From Auricularia sp. M13 (taxonomy: Eukaryota; Basidiomycota; Agaricomycetes; Auriculariales; Auriculariaceae): a DNA stretch of 64,000 bases. This document shows positions 20,781 through 32,682 of this stretch, one piece after another. The notes under the pieces are model-generated. The model saw only the letters and a list, made by a program, of their open reading frames with translations, had not been told where the DNA came from and made no database searches. The stretch is taken from NCBI GenBank assembly GCA_037042915.1, contig CM073197.1, positions 2,790,001 through 2,854,000 on the forward strand. The letters run 5' to 3'. A program made the position numbers and the translations under genes. Position 1 is the stretch's first letter, and every line of letters begins with the position of its first letter.

Positions 20781-23270
20781 ATGGTTTCAGCACTCGAGCG
20801 CCAGCGCGAGGAAAATTTGCGCCGTAACAGGGAGCTGCTGCTTCAGCTTGGTCTTGATGCGCCTATCGTCCCAGCGGCGACCGCAGCGCCCAAGTCGCCT
20901 GCAAAGAAAAAGGCTGCCGCCCCGCGCAAGAGTGCGGCGTCTAAGCGCCGTATCTCCGAGGTCCAGGACGGTGATGGCGAGGACGCCGCGTCGCCGTCGC
21001 CGAAAAGAGCGGCCGTGGCTGCTGTGGTAGACAGCCCGAGCGGCGTGAGGCGTAGCTCGCGCCATGCTGGCAAGCCCCGCGTGAGCTACACAGACGAAAT
21101 CATCACCTTGACGGAGGCGCCGGCGCCGGCGCCTGTGAAGGCCGTCAAGCGCATTAAACACGAGGGCGATGTGGACGGCATGGACGTCGAGAAGGAAGGC
21201 CGTGCTGAACATGTCGGCAACCGTCTTGGAAAGCGGATGTACAACCCGTGCGTGTCTTTGAAGTCTACCGGAATTGGCGAGCTAACTTTGGATGAAAAAG
21301 GAAAACCTATGGCTCCATCCCTGGCGTTGAAGTTGGCACTTGGTGGGAAACGCGCGCCCAGTGCTCTACGGACGCCATTCACGCGTATGTCAAAGTTTGT
21401 TTTCGGTTGACATATTATTGAGTCGTGTTCTTCCTCAGCCCTTTCGTGGCTGGGATCAGCGCTGGCCCTCAAGGAGCCTATTCCATCGCACTCAGCGGAG
21501 GATACGAGGACGATGTTGACCTCGGTTACGCATTGTTCGCATACTCCTACTCAGCGGCTTGATATTGGACTCATAATGCTTCCATAGCACCTATACAGGT
21601 TCTGGAGGGCGCGACCTCAAGGGTACACCTCAGAACCGCAAAAATGTAAGCTGGCGCGTTTTTTTTCGCCTTACAAACGTTAGCTGAGCAACTCATCCTG
21701 CCGTAGCTGAGGACAGCGCCACAAAGCTCGCACCAGACATGGGAGAATACATTCAACGCCGCTCTCAAGGTTCTTCGCCCGCCTTCGACGCCAGGACCCC
21801 ATATTGATATTTTCCCCGCAGAGGTCGGTCGAAACGAAGAAGCCCGTGCGTGTCATCCGCGGATACAAGCTGCAAAGCGAGTGGGCGCCCGCGACGGGGT
21901 ACAGATACGATGGTCTGTACCGCGTCGAGAAGGTTCGTGCGACAGCTGTCTGTGGCAGCCCGTTCGCTCGCTTAACGCCACCTATCACTGTCAGGCTTGG
22001 ATGGAGAGGGGCCTTAACCCGGGCGGCTTCCAAGTGTGCAAGTTCGCGCTCAAGGTATGTTGTATATCCTTTGTGTCGATAGGTCAGACTGAAGGGTATG
22101 CTGTAGAGAATGGACGGCCAGCCGGCGTTGCCAAAGCGTGTGCCAGGCGCTGCTGCTGCCGCCGCTGAATCCGATGATGATGATGATGGGCCCGAGGACG
22201 AAGATGAAGAGCAGGGCGATGAACACGAGGACAAGACAGCCATGGATGTTGATACCGTGACGACGACGGCGACGAAGGAATCGTCCTTTGTGGACGAGGG
22301 CGCGACCACGAAGGCTACAACCCCTACGGACGAGGCTCCGTCTGCCAGCGGAAAGCAGGGCGCCGCGGCGGAGAAGCCTACCGCGGACGACATGGACGTG
22401 GATGCGAGTGGAGCGTCTGCCGACAAAATCGATACCACGACTGACGGCACTGCCAAAGTTGTCCATGTCAAGGACGACAACGTCGCCCCGGAGCCTGTCA
22501 GTGCGGCGCAGATCCCGCCAGCTGAGGAGCAACCCATGGAGGTCAGCGCCGCCGCGGAGCCTCCTGTCGAGGACGTCGCATCTGAGCCTGCAGCCCAGGC
22601 GATTGACTTCAGTGCCGCTGCCACCAACAACGGCACCCCTGCGCAGGACTCTACCACTGTTGCTGACTTGACAGTCGCTGCGGCGCCCAACGACATTGCT
22701 GCCGACGTGGCTATGGTCGAAGAAGTTGCCTCGGCGATGCCTGTTGCGACTTCGGCAGACGACAGCGTCGTTAGCAATGCTGTGGAACCCCCATCCTCGA
22801 CTGAAGGTGCTGCGGTCATCGCGACTGCGACGACTGCTGAGGAGCCGTCACCCATTGCGCCTCCGAGCGTCGTTGTTGAGCCGTCGTCCACTTCCGAAGT
22901 CACTGCGGCCCCGATTGTCGAGGACCAGACGACTTTGACGGCCAATGATGTTCTTACCGACCCGGTGACTGTTGACGAAGTCCCTTCCGCGACGCCTACC
23001 GAACGGCGAGCTTCGAACGTGGCAGACGACGGCGACGTGACGACTGTTGTTGAGCCGCCATCATCGAATGAAGTCGCCGTGGCCGCCGCGGCTGTCGATG
23101 ACAAGGCGCTCGCGACGGCAGCCAACGACCCTTCGCCGCCTGCGCCTCCCGCCGCCACCGCCGCCGCCCAGGCGGATCCATCGCCCAAGTTGAATGGGCT
23201 TCCAGTTGCATCCGTCGAAGAGCAGTTCCCGCCCTCGTCGTTGGGCGACTCGGACAATACAGCCGCTTGA
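20781..23270 (+). CDS. SRA/YDG-domain protein (UHRF1-like methyl-cytosine reader)
   Basis: About nine exons starting MVSALERQREENLRRNR at 20781. The N-terminus is basic with repeated APKSPAKKKAAAPRKSA and RRSSRHAGKPRVSYTDE segments. Then comes the SRA domain across several short introns: NRLGKRMYNPKTYGSIPGVEVGTWW, CSTDAIHAPFVAGI, SIALSGGYEDDVDLG, TYTGSGGRDLKG, QSSHQTWENTFNAALK, KPVRVIRGYKLQSEWAPATGYRYDGLYRVEK and WMERGLNPGGFQVCKFALK. SRA domains flip and bind 5-methylcytosine in known members; fungal ones link to DNA or histone methylation. The C-terminus (from about 22110) is a 380-residue acidic Ala/Thr/Val-rich low-complexity tail starting ESDDDDDGPEDEDEEQ. There is no RING finger. Ends GDSDNTAA. 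Confidence 0.88.
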
Positions 23271-24242
23271 AGAATCTTAAACGACCAAAATCTACTGTCC
23301 TATCTGTCATGTTGTGTATGTATCTTGCTGTCCCGTTCTTGCTCTCTCGCTTTCATTGTGTTTGCTTGTCTGCGCTTTCTTCTTGGATAATAGTATTGTG
23401 CATGGTGCGTCCTCCTGCTTGCCTTGAACGGCTTCGTGCTGACCTTATTCTGTACGGTAGCCATTTGGGGTGTTATGGCCGAGATGACCTGAGTAGAACC
23501 GCCCGTGTCGCATCACTGCTCGCCTGCGCCGCGTCGACCGCTCGCAACCAACACATGATTTCGCACCGCTAGGACTGGTTGCTGCTCTCTTTGCTTAGGC
23601 CACCCTCCTACCCGTCCCTTTGGATACAGACGTCTTGATCGTACCTTGCTGCGGAAGCGACGGCACCATCTCGTTCGTCGTTTCGAAGAGTGCTGCCGCG
23701 AAGACTAAATCGCAGGCCCTGGCGTCCATTGCAAGACCAGCTCGTCGCCAGGCGGCCAACGACTTGAAGCAGCTAGTGTTTGCCGCTTCACGGTCCCGCG
23801 TCTTATACGTGGGCAACTTCGGCTGCAGTGGGTTGCTTGCTTTCTCGGTTGTCACCTTTCCCAAGTTGGACGATCCGCTAGATCGACAGTGTCATGCGTA
23901 TTAACATTGGGATCTTGTACCGATTCCATGCCGCCACGGTATGTCATGTCAACCTCGCCTCGCTCTCTAATAAGCGACCAGTGAGATTGAAGGCGTCAGC
24001 GCTGCGTGTACCAAGGTTGAAAGCTGCCTGCTTGGATAGACGCCCTACTGCACCCGGTGATCTCGGTTGACAGTCTCCAACAGTCAACGCAAGGCTTCTC
24101 AGCACTCTTCCTGACTGCTGAGTTACCGCTGCATCCGCAGCAAGCACATCTCCGCGAACCTGACTGGTCGGGCCAGTGTGCCAACCGACCGGAACACCAT
24201 CTGACCGTGACGCCTGATCAGATAAAGAGCGCCATGTCCAAG
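23271..24242. other. Intergenic, no gene seen
   Basis: Contains the 3' end of the SRA gene and the upstream region of the next gene. Frames on both strands here have no domain or splice pattern. Confidence 0.4.
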
Positions 24243-24249
24243 TATAAAG
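24243..24249 (+). promoter_or_regulatory. TATA box of the type I membrane-protein gene
   Basis: TATAAAG, about 46-52 bp upstream of the ATG at 24295. Confidence 0.6.
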
Positions 24250-24294
24250 CGCATGCCTGCCGACCGGCCCCGTTTCCCCTTTCCAACTTCGACC

Positions 24295-25920
24295 ATGCAG
24301 CATCCGCTGGCAGCACTGGTGCTGCTCGCGTTCGCTTTATTTTGTCCTGCACATGCTTTCTTTCCCATCGTGAGCCTGCTCCTTGACGCGCCGACCAGTT
24401 ATCACTTATCATATCTCCAGAGTTTCCAATTTGACTGGAAACCTTTGAATGCCACAAACAGAATTCCAATAACTGCGCAATGCGAGACTTTGCACATTAC
24501 CTGGTCGCGCTGTAGTTTCTGCACCGGGTGCGTCATTTAGTGGCAACTTCAGGTGTCTCTAATGACCCAGTACTGAAGACCAGATCCAATGTACGTGCGC
24601 TCCTGACGAATCGTGATATGGACGCGGCTGATCTCTCTGTAGTGCCCCGTACTTCTTGCAATTGTACACCAGTCTATCGCAACTACCCCTGGTTCTTCCT
24701 GCTGGCGCGGGAGTGGTGAACCAGTTCGATTTTACTGTCCCTTTTCCGCCGAATACCTTGGTACGCTTCCCATCATCATGTTTTGAGGCCTATACGTTGA
24801 CCGTCTAACAACGCTCAGTATCAGGCTTGCATGGTCGACTCTGTGGGGAACTCAGGTGGCTGTCTGGATCAATACACAGTCATTCCTTCCTCCGAGGCGG
24901 TGGATTGTGCCAACATCACATTTCCATCACAATATAGGCAACTCAACGTTCAAATGACGAACTCCGGCTCAAATCTCTCTACCAATGGCTTTCCCGCCCA
25001 GGCGTGTGGCGTCTTCGTGCGAGTTATATTCACGACTTATGATACCCCCAGTGTAGCGATATCGACTTTAACATTCGTAATGGGAAACCGCCATACACGC
25101 TAACGGTACGGACTCAGCTACTTGGATGCTGCATCATCTGACCGAAGCCTGACAGATATCTCCATCCCTCCATCCACCTTTAAACATAACGTCGAATAAG
25201 CCAAAGCTATCTTGGCAAGTGTCTCTGGTACGCACATTCTTTTGGTTCTTTGCCACGGTACCGACGCCGCGCAGTCATGGGGAACCAACTTCTGGGTCTC
25301 GGTGGCCGATTCGATGGGCTTCACGTGGACTGCCGGGCCTCTTCATAGCGGAATGGGAAGAACAGAGTGCTTAGCCCTTAAGTGAGTAATCAAGATTTGA
25401 AATCCAATCGCGAGAGTAATCGAGCTTCACGTGCAGGAAGGTCTACACGCGTCCGCAAGTTGCCGGCGTGGCAGTAGGGAGCCTCCTGGCGGGCTCTCTG
25501 GCGGTACTGGCGGCCTCAATTGCTTTCTTTATGCTGCGTAACCGGCGCAGTGGAAGAGATTCCATGCGCAATGGATTCGTCCAAGTTACAACGACGTACC
25601 CAATCTCGACGCCAACCGCATCACCTCTGACTATCCAGAGGTCGCCGACTACACCCGGAGTTGATCTCTCCAGACCGCTTCCAGCAATCCCGGGATCACG
25701 CGGGCGCCGCAGCACTATTCAACCCGTGTCGCGGACGGACACGAGCCAGACGCCGGGAGACTCTGGCTATCGCCAGGATGTCCATCCTGCCAGTGCTCCG
25801 GTGACCGTCTCAGTCTTGCACACGCCGGAGCTCGTCGAACCGCCTCCCGGATATACGACGGGGCTGACGGATAGCTTCGCTAGTGTGCAGCGGTGGAGAA
25901 CCGCGCACGATAAGCAGTAG
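24295..25920 (+). CDS. Secreted-domain single-pass membrane protein, fungal, unknown role
   Basis: Starts MQHPLAALVLLAFALFCPAHA at 24295, a clear signal peptide. The extracellular part includes ITAQCETLHITWSR, then after introns PYFLQLYTS-like, FDFTVPFPPNTLYQACMVDSVGNSGGC and a Ser/Asn-rich stretch. A transmembrane helix VGSLLAGSLAVLAASIAFFML near 25480-25535 is followed by RNRRSGR and a 120-residue Pro/Ser/Thr-rich cytoplasmic tail ending RWRTAHDKQ. This layout, beta-rich ectodomain, one helix, disordered tail, is common among Agaricomycete surface proteins of unknown role. Several introns are present (for example 24763-24820 and near 25380-25440); internal junctions were only partly resolved. 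Cell-surface sensing or wall contact would be a guess. Confidence 0.65.
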
Positions 25921-26339
25921 CTTCAATCCCGAGGCCTGCAATATGTATTTTACTGATTCGACGCTCTTCCATGGCATTCGCGAGGGCTCAGGGCTCAGGC
26001 GCTCAGGGCTCATCGATCATCGATCATCGATGGTCTTTGATTACAACCTTAAATCTGTCGTTCTCGCGCTCGTGCGGAAGTGGATACTAGCACAGCGGAG
26101 CTTCTCACAGGATGATTCATATTTCTTACAGTTATGGGTCTTCCTGAGAGAACGCGGACCTCTGGGAAAAGGAACTTGCGATGCGGAAATAATGCGTTCA
26201 TTGATAGCTCCTCGGACATTATTCCCCGTGGTGCATGGATCGTGAGAAAGCCACGCACGATAATACATGGTCAGCTCCAAGGCATTTGGAAATATCATTT
26301 TCAGAGGAGGTAGCTAATACTAGTAGGAGTAGACTGCCT
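25921..26339. other. Intergenic with a short GATCATC tandem repeat
   Basis: No gene. A GGGCTCAG/ATCGATC simple repeat lies at about 25985-26030. Confidence 0.4.
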
Positions 26340-26760
26340 ACAATAATTTTAGGGCGAACCCGAACCCGGTCCAGAATCGCCAGCGCTGGGGTCGAGAAGG
26401 CGCTTAATCTCTGCCAAAAGATGAATGTTTTTTGGAGCGCGGTAACCTGATTCGAGTTCGAGAGAACGGAGATGCTCCCGCGGACACCCGTCCAACGTGG
26501 AGCGGGGTCCTCGTGCCCGCGCGAGCCCACAGATTGCTTCCGAGAGCACTATTTCGTCGGAACTGGTAAGTACGACTCTGCTGAGCCGCGGACAAAGCCA
26601 CAAGCCGAGTGCTGTCTGACACGAAAGGGTCTGCAGCGCGCCAGGCGCCGTCCCCGTGTAGCCTTTGAACTGGAGCACCTTGAGGCAATTTAAGTACTAC
26701 AGGCCGTTTAAGATGTTGACGTCTAGAAGGTCCAGTGTCATGTCTTCCACCGTGTGCACC
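26340..26760 (-). pseudogene. 3' remnant of a coiled-coil F-box gene
   Basis: A minus-strand frame reads LWLCPRLSRVVLTSSDEIV, then LARARGPRS, CPREHLRSLELES and LLAEIKRLLDPSAGDSGPGSGSP. This lines up with the last 110 residues of the F-box proteins at 37138-38658 and 53105-54631 (WLCPLLSRVFLPSLNETV, FARARGPHA, RPREHLRLLEIE, LLADIKRFLDPNSGDSGQGSG). Homology continues upstream in DNA through the segment coding LELLDVNIL-like (to about 26760) and then stops. The F-box and coiled-coil parts are absent, so it is a 5'-truncated remnant, clearly older than the A/B pair. Confidence 0.8.
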
Positions 26761-27556
26761 CCGACTCAGTGGTCAGAGGATAGGGATACGATTGGGATTA
26801 GTAACCTCCGCGGCTAAGGTCTCTCGAAGTACGAAGTTCGTCACACCCCACGGACTCCAGTGGACCACAAAGCCGCTTTCAAGTTCAACCAGCATTAATC
26901 AATCTAATCGACAACAGGGCTGCGCTCGTAGTCGCGGCGCCAAGTAGCCAAGCAGCCAAGAACTGCCCGCCCGACGCCTTCTTGCACGTTGGCTGATCTG
27001 CGTCCCACTTTGCACCGCGCGCCAATCCTCCGCGGCGAAGCAGACTATTTTTAGAACTGGCCGGGAAGTCATGGGAATCCTGCCATCCGCTCAGCAATTA
27101 CGGGCGACGAATCGAAAATAATTTCTTGCACCCAGTCGTCGAGTCCAACCTGATCCCAAAGCTCCATTGCAAATAACAAGAAACGAGGGTAGCATACAAA
27201 AAAAACGGAGAAGAAAGGCGGCGGGTGCGAGGAGGAAGAGTCCTATGACTAGTAACCGTACACAGTGGGAGAGTGGAGAGTGCGGAAGGAGCGTGAGCGT
27301 GACAGCGCGGGAGCGGGGTCCATGCAAGTAAACGAGCAGGGCGAACGAAAAGAAAAGGGTTAGCAGAAAAAGGTGGAGGACATCAAGCTCGGAACTAGTC
27401 GTGTGTAGCGTGTGTGTGTGTAGAATGTGTATGCGGAAAGGTAAGGATAAAATGCAGGTCCAGGTCTGTCGGAGTCAAGGAGAGGAGAGAGCAGAACGAC
27501 ACGACACGAGGCAATATAAAAATACCATCCACGCAGCAGAGTCCGTCCGCACTGCC
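26761..27556. other. Intergenic, no gene seen
   Basis: Nothing recognisable; a short GTGTGTG run sits at 27405-27420. It should hold the 3' untranslated region of the P450 gene. Confidence 0.4.
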
Positions 27557-29674
27557 CTACCGTCGGCGCACAAAACGCACCGGCACCGGCTCGGGCGGCT
27601 GCAGCGTCAGCGCGCCCGCCTTGCGGCCCGCCAGGACGCGCAGCACGCGCTCCTCGCCCCAGCCCTCGCTCTCGCCGAGGATCTCGACGCGGTGGTTGCG
27701 CAGCAGCGTGAGCATGACGCGCGCGAACTCCACCGCCGCGAACTTCTTGCCCGAGCACGCGCGGTTGCCCTCGGAGAACGGCAGCCACGCGCCGCGCCGC
27801 GGCTTCAGCAGGCGCTTGCCCGCCGACGCTGTAGGCGGGGAGGAATGCGTGGAGAGGAAGGACGTGTTGGAGTTGGACGGCGTGAGGAGCTGCGCGGCGG
27901 GCGGCTGTGTTGGTGTATGTGAGAGCACGAACGCGGGATGGCTCGGTTTCGGCGTCGGCGTCGGCGTCGAGCTGGCTGTAGGCGAAGTCGGCGCAGATCT
28001 CGACGAACCCGCTCTCGCCTCAAAATACCCCTTCTCGCCCTTCTCGCCCTTCTGCTGCTGCTGCAACCGCGCAAGCGTACCCGGCGTGGGCGGCGGGGTC
28101 GGGTACTCCTCTCTATCCCTAAATCCGACGCCAGGCAGCGGCGTGCCGGGACGCGACGCCTCGGGGCTCTCCACGCCTGGCTCGAGCACCCAGCGCGCGG
28201 GCCGCCACGCGTACTCGTCCGGGCCCCACACGTCCGGGTGGAAGTGCACGGCGGTGCCGTTCGTCGCGATGCGCGTGCCGGCGGGGATGACGACCTGCCT
28301 GCCCCTGTACGGCACCGGCGTCGCGCGCGGCGCGTACTTGTTCGTGATGCCCGTCGGCGTGTGCACGCGCAGCGTCTCGTACTGCCACCTCATAATTAGA
28401 CACCAATACCGCACACGGCCAGACGGGACGCACCATGACGGCTTTTGCCCAGACGGCGCGCTCGAAGACGGCGTACGGCGGCTCGTCGGCGTCCAGGGTG
28501 TCGGCGTCGTCGAGGATCTCGTCGACCTCGGCGAGCAGCTCGGCCTGCACGTCCGGGTGCAGCGCGAGGCGCAGCAGCGCGTAGTGCAGCGTGTTCGCCG
28601 TCGTCTCGTGGCCCGCAAACAAAAAGATAAACGCGTTGCCCATGACCTCCTCGCGCGTCATCGGGCGCGCGCCGTCCGGGCCCTCCTCCTGCGCGCGCAG
28701 CAGCGCCGCGAGCAGGTTGTCCTCGGCGCCCGCGCCGGCCTGCGCGTCGAGCATGCCCTGCATGTACCCGCCGAACGCGGTGTACGACGCCCACGCGCGG
28801 CCCCACGTCGTGTTGGCCGGCGCGAGGCGCAGCGCCCAGCGCGGCGTCAGGAAGAGCGGCATCAGGTGCAGCGTGAGCTCCTCCAGGCTCTCGCGGTACG
28901 TCAGCGGCGTCGCGACGGCGCACGGCGGGTTGAACGGCCGCGTCTTCGTCGCGCCCTCCGGCGTCCACGCGAGCTTCGTGCCGTACGCGGCGCCGGTGAT
29001 GACGTTCATGCCCAGGCGCAGCGTGTCTGCGCCCAGGTTGCGCACGACGAACGACGACGAGGATGGGTCTTGGGAGGCCTGCCAGGACTGCAGCATGAAG
29101 CGCGCCTGGCAGCCGGCCTCGCGCCAGACCTCCGAGTGGATGCGCTCTGAAAAGGCGGCCCCTGTGACCCGCCGGTGCAACCGCCAGACGTCGCCGTCGG
29201 CGTTGATCACATTACGGCCGTAGATGTTGATTATAGCTGCCCTGCGCGTCAAACACCCTCGAGAAAAAATACTGGCAGCAACGCACCACCAGTATTCGGC
29301 GGCTTGGGGAATTCTGCGCGCCGGCCATTGATATACGAGGCCACGGCGGGGTCTGCGACTATGACAGAGATGCCAGCAGGGTTGACGGTGACAAAGACGT
29401 CGCCCAGCTCCTTGTGGAGGCCGTAGCCGTCGGGGCGGCCCATGTTGAGGATGGCGTGCAGCCTGGACACGCCCGGCAGGGATTTTGGCAGGCGGCGGGC
29501 AAGCTGGTAGGCAAAGAAGGAGAAGAGGCCCTGGGGGACGGGCAGGACCTTGACGGGCAGGCCGATGCGCTGGGCGGTGCGGTAGTGTCTCCAGAGCGCC
29601 ACGAACGGCCGCGCCGCGTTGACGAGGACGTAGGCGGCGACGAGCAGCAGGGCCAGCGGCAGGTGGTTGAGCAT
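27557..29674 (-). CDS. Cytochrome P450 monooxygenase
   Basis: Three exons; start MLNHLPLALLLVAAYVLVNA at 29674, a membrane anchor. The middle exon runs INIYGRNVINADGDVWRLHRR (helix C WxxxR), on to FIFLFAGHETTANTLHYAL (I-helix AGxET) . The third exon begins YETLRVHTPTG (ExxR motif), then IPAGTRIATNGTAVHFHPDVWGPDEYAWRPARW and the heme loop FSEGNRACSGKKFA with its Cys ligand. It ends PVPVRFVRRR. Introns are at about 29237-29290 and 28392-28435. Between the PERF-like region and the heme loop is an unusual Pro/Ser/Gly-rich insertion of about 120 residues (27790-28140). All catalytic motifs are intact. Substrate unknown; such enzymes serve detoxification or secondary metabolism. Confidence 0.9.
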
Positions 29675-30960
29675 CGTTAGCGTGGCGCGAGTAAAGACCG
29701 ACTCAATGCATAAAAAGACGACTCGGAGTGTAGCAGAGGACAGGAGGCCAGACGCCCATCTCACAGGCTCGGATATCAGACTCCCCGGCGGCATTCCATC
29801 TTTAGCACTCCCCTTCCGGCCACTTCCTCCGTTGCTCAACAACGCCTGCCGGCCTCCTGGTGCCCTCTCATTGTTCCTACCACCCACCACTCGCTGGGCT
29901 CTGAGACCGATTCTCCCATGGGCGCACGAAGAGGCCGCGGTGCCATCAGTTTCAATTGCGTGCCCCTTGCAGCCGCGTGGCAAATCCCCATCTTCGCCAT
30001 CAACTTCCCCGTCCAGACTCGGTATGCACAGGCCCCGCCTTCTCGCTGTGTCCTCAGGCAGCGCTGTCTCACCGCCTAGTGGCGTCTACGCACCGCGTCA
30101 GAGAGGCGCCGCGGAGCACTGGCAGTGTGGGTGCCTATATCCGTATGCGTACACGTACTTGCCTCTACTATCCAGCCGCGGCTCGTGGCCAGGTCGCTGC
30201 TCCAGCCCGCTTGCGCCTACGTGCCGGACGGGTGCTTCGTGGACAGCCTGAGTAACCTCCGTCGATCCTCCTGTGTATTGTAAGTAAACCAGAGCGCGCG
30301 CTCCGCACGTACAGCCCTGGCGACCGTGCCAGTCACCGAACGCTCTGCACCTCCCACCCCAACTCGAGTAAGACACCGACTCTTTGCACTGAAGGACCCA
30401 GGATCCAGGTCCCTATCCCCATCGACATGATAAGATTGAGATTGAGATGCATCATGCAATCTCCTGATCTTCCCACAGGTCCATATTGCACCATAGCTCC
30501 CCCTCATCCCCCTCCGCTCGCTGCCCGCTGACGTTGCCAGGAGGATCGTCCAGCGCCGAAATTACGAGCTATCTATCGCAAGGCCACTAAGTAGACAGTC
30601 TTGTCGCCGAGATCCCCCTCGACCCACCAGTGACCACGGTCACGTGCGCATTATGACCCGGCTAAACTCAGGCTCAGCGTTGTATTATACATATGAGCGG
30701 CCGGAATTGCATACATAGACGAGACGCCAGGGTCAGCTCAGCACCCCTGTAATGAGAAATCATCGATGATCCTCCCGGCTGCCGATCCTGGCTAGCGATC
30801 TTGAGCTTGACAGAATGGGTGGCGTCGCAACGCCAAAAGTCAACGTCCCGCTGTGCAGCACTTTGACGTTGGCAGAAATAGAACGCAGAGCCGGTACTAC
30901 CTTGGCACTTGGCGCCGGCTGAGTGTTGAGTGCATTTGACGATCCCCGGGATCCTCGTCA
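29675..30960. other. Intergenic, no gene seen
   Basis: Upstream region of the P450 gene. Long plus-strand frames (29667-30251) overlap its promoter, have biased composition and no domain. Nothing else is supported. Confidence 0.4.
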
Positions 30961-31372
30961 CGCTTCAAGCTTGGCATGTCGCCGCCGCCGTCTCGGGACT
31001 GCAATGTTTGCGTGTATGGTTGTATGGTGCATATTGCAATTTGGACAGCTAGGGGTGTTGCTATGGAGGATCTGGTTAAGGGATCGAATTCGCAAGGGGC
31101 TCCATTAAAGGATCGTATATGCACGGCGCGCCGGCACTCTGGGGACTGCGTCTTAGCTAGCTGTACTCCGTGCTTGATGATCTGCTGTGTCGTCAGGACT
31201 ATGTCCTGGCTCCTTCCAGTGCAGGAGTTCTACTAGTCGATCTATTCCACTTCCGCTCTACGAATCTATAGACTGTGACGATGGGAAGGGTGCGTGCGCT
31301 TAGCGGCTTAGTTTGCACGACACTAACCCCAGTAAGTACGTTTTTTCAGGCTGCACACAGCGCACTCCGTCG

Positions 31373-32410
31373 CACCGGGGGCAAAGGCCGTAATAGCACA
31401 CCGTATGCTATTACCATGATAGCATACGGAAAACACACGCGGGATCTCTGACGGCACAACGAAGCCTGCATGGAGAGTCGGAGGTGCCACTCAGGCTGCC
31501 CTCAGGTCGGTAAGGTATTGTCAGTCTAGTCTACAGCCCATTAGTCGAGTGCACGTCCATACGGTATGACAGGAGAAGCCTCAAGATATCGATGTTCATA
31601 GGAACAGTGTAATGAATGACCTGCAAACCACTCACTAAGCAGACAGCAATCGGAGTGACGAGAGTGTCAGTATTCCTTGTCAGGCTTGCAGCTGAGAAAG
31701 AGCTCAACGCCGCCAAATATATTGAGCTCACCTTTGAGCCAGTCAGCCTTGAGTTATTGATTTTTCGTCGAGATATCAAAAGTAGCAGCAGCCCTGGCGT
31801 GCTGGGGTTGCAAGGACCGCCAGACCTGCTGAGGTCGTCGATTCTACTTGTATTGTTCGGCCAAAAGATTCCATTTTCCGAGTGTGGCACAAAGAGCCGT
31901 ATGTTTTGCGTATGCTATCAAGGTACTGTACCGTATCGACCGTAGGTTCAGTAACGCGTAACGGAGGCCTTCGAATTGAACCTAGCAATAGGGGTTGTAA
32001 CGTGTAACATCCAGGTGGCGAACTTCGCATGTAACGCCGGAACTATATCCGGGATTAGTTTTGACTCCGCGGAAAGTCCAGACCTGGACTTCCGGTTTGC
32101 TTCCGGCCTGTCGCCCTCCTCATCCTCACGGATTTGCCACCGTTGTTGCATAGAACAGCTGGCAAACTTGTGGTCATATAAGTACATGTAATTCATGCTG
32201 TAGGCCTCCCACAGACACAGTGTTGTATCTCAAGTGACTGGCTGGCCTTTGCCGCCGTGAACTTAGTTATAATGGGTGTAACGTGTAACACAGGCCCATG
32301 AACCTAGCCCGACATGGACGCCAAATACAAATAAACAAGGACAAATGAACCTACGGTCGATACGGTACAGTAATAGCATAGGTATGCTATCACGACCCTT
32401 GCCCCCGGTG
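31373..32410. mobile_element. Non-autonomous CACTA-like element
   Basis: A 1038 bp insertion with imperfect terminal inverted repeats of about 42 bp beginning CACCGGGGGCAA on both ends, flanked by the 3 bp target duplication TCG (31370-31372 and 32411-32413). Block B has the uninterrupted site with one TCG (55045-55047). A 3 bp duplication and CAC ends fit the CMC/CACTA superfamily. The TATGCTAT motif is repeated in both orientations in the subterminal parts. A second internal inverted copy of the right end lies at about 31908-31950. No transposase is present; a minus frame at 31531-31890 has a hydrophobic stretch and may be a captured host gene piece. Confidence 0.8.
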
Positions 32411-32675
32411 TCGTACACGCTTTATCAGCACACCTGGGAGAACATAGGCCCCGAAGAAGCGCTTTTCACTCAGTGAGGATGCGCTCTCGGGGCTCTCAAA
32501 GCTCAAAGACTTGCTGCAGCTAGCCAACAATATTGAGAATTCTGAGAGAGCAGGAGTGCGCTCTTATTGGCCATTTCCTGCTTCTTTATGTGGCTGTGTT
32601 TCCGCGTTTCGCGATGTTGCGTTTGCTCCCCTATTTGAAGGACGAGGTGAAAACACTTCAAAGTAGGTCAGGGAC

Positions 32676-32682
32676 TATCAAC
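32676..32682 (+). promoter_or_regulatory. Degraded TATA box of F-box gene A
   Basis: TATCAAC here stands where the paralogous promoter in block B has TATAAAA (54772-54779, minus), with flanking sequence otherwise closely matching. The promoter of copy A has therefore lost its TATA box as well as being cut from its gene by a transposon. Confidence 0.65.

Noticed and set aside
29667-30251. Plus-strand frame of 194 residues upstream of the P450 gene
   Set aside because: It overlaps the start of the P450 gene on the other strand and has no domain or splice sites of its own.
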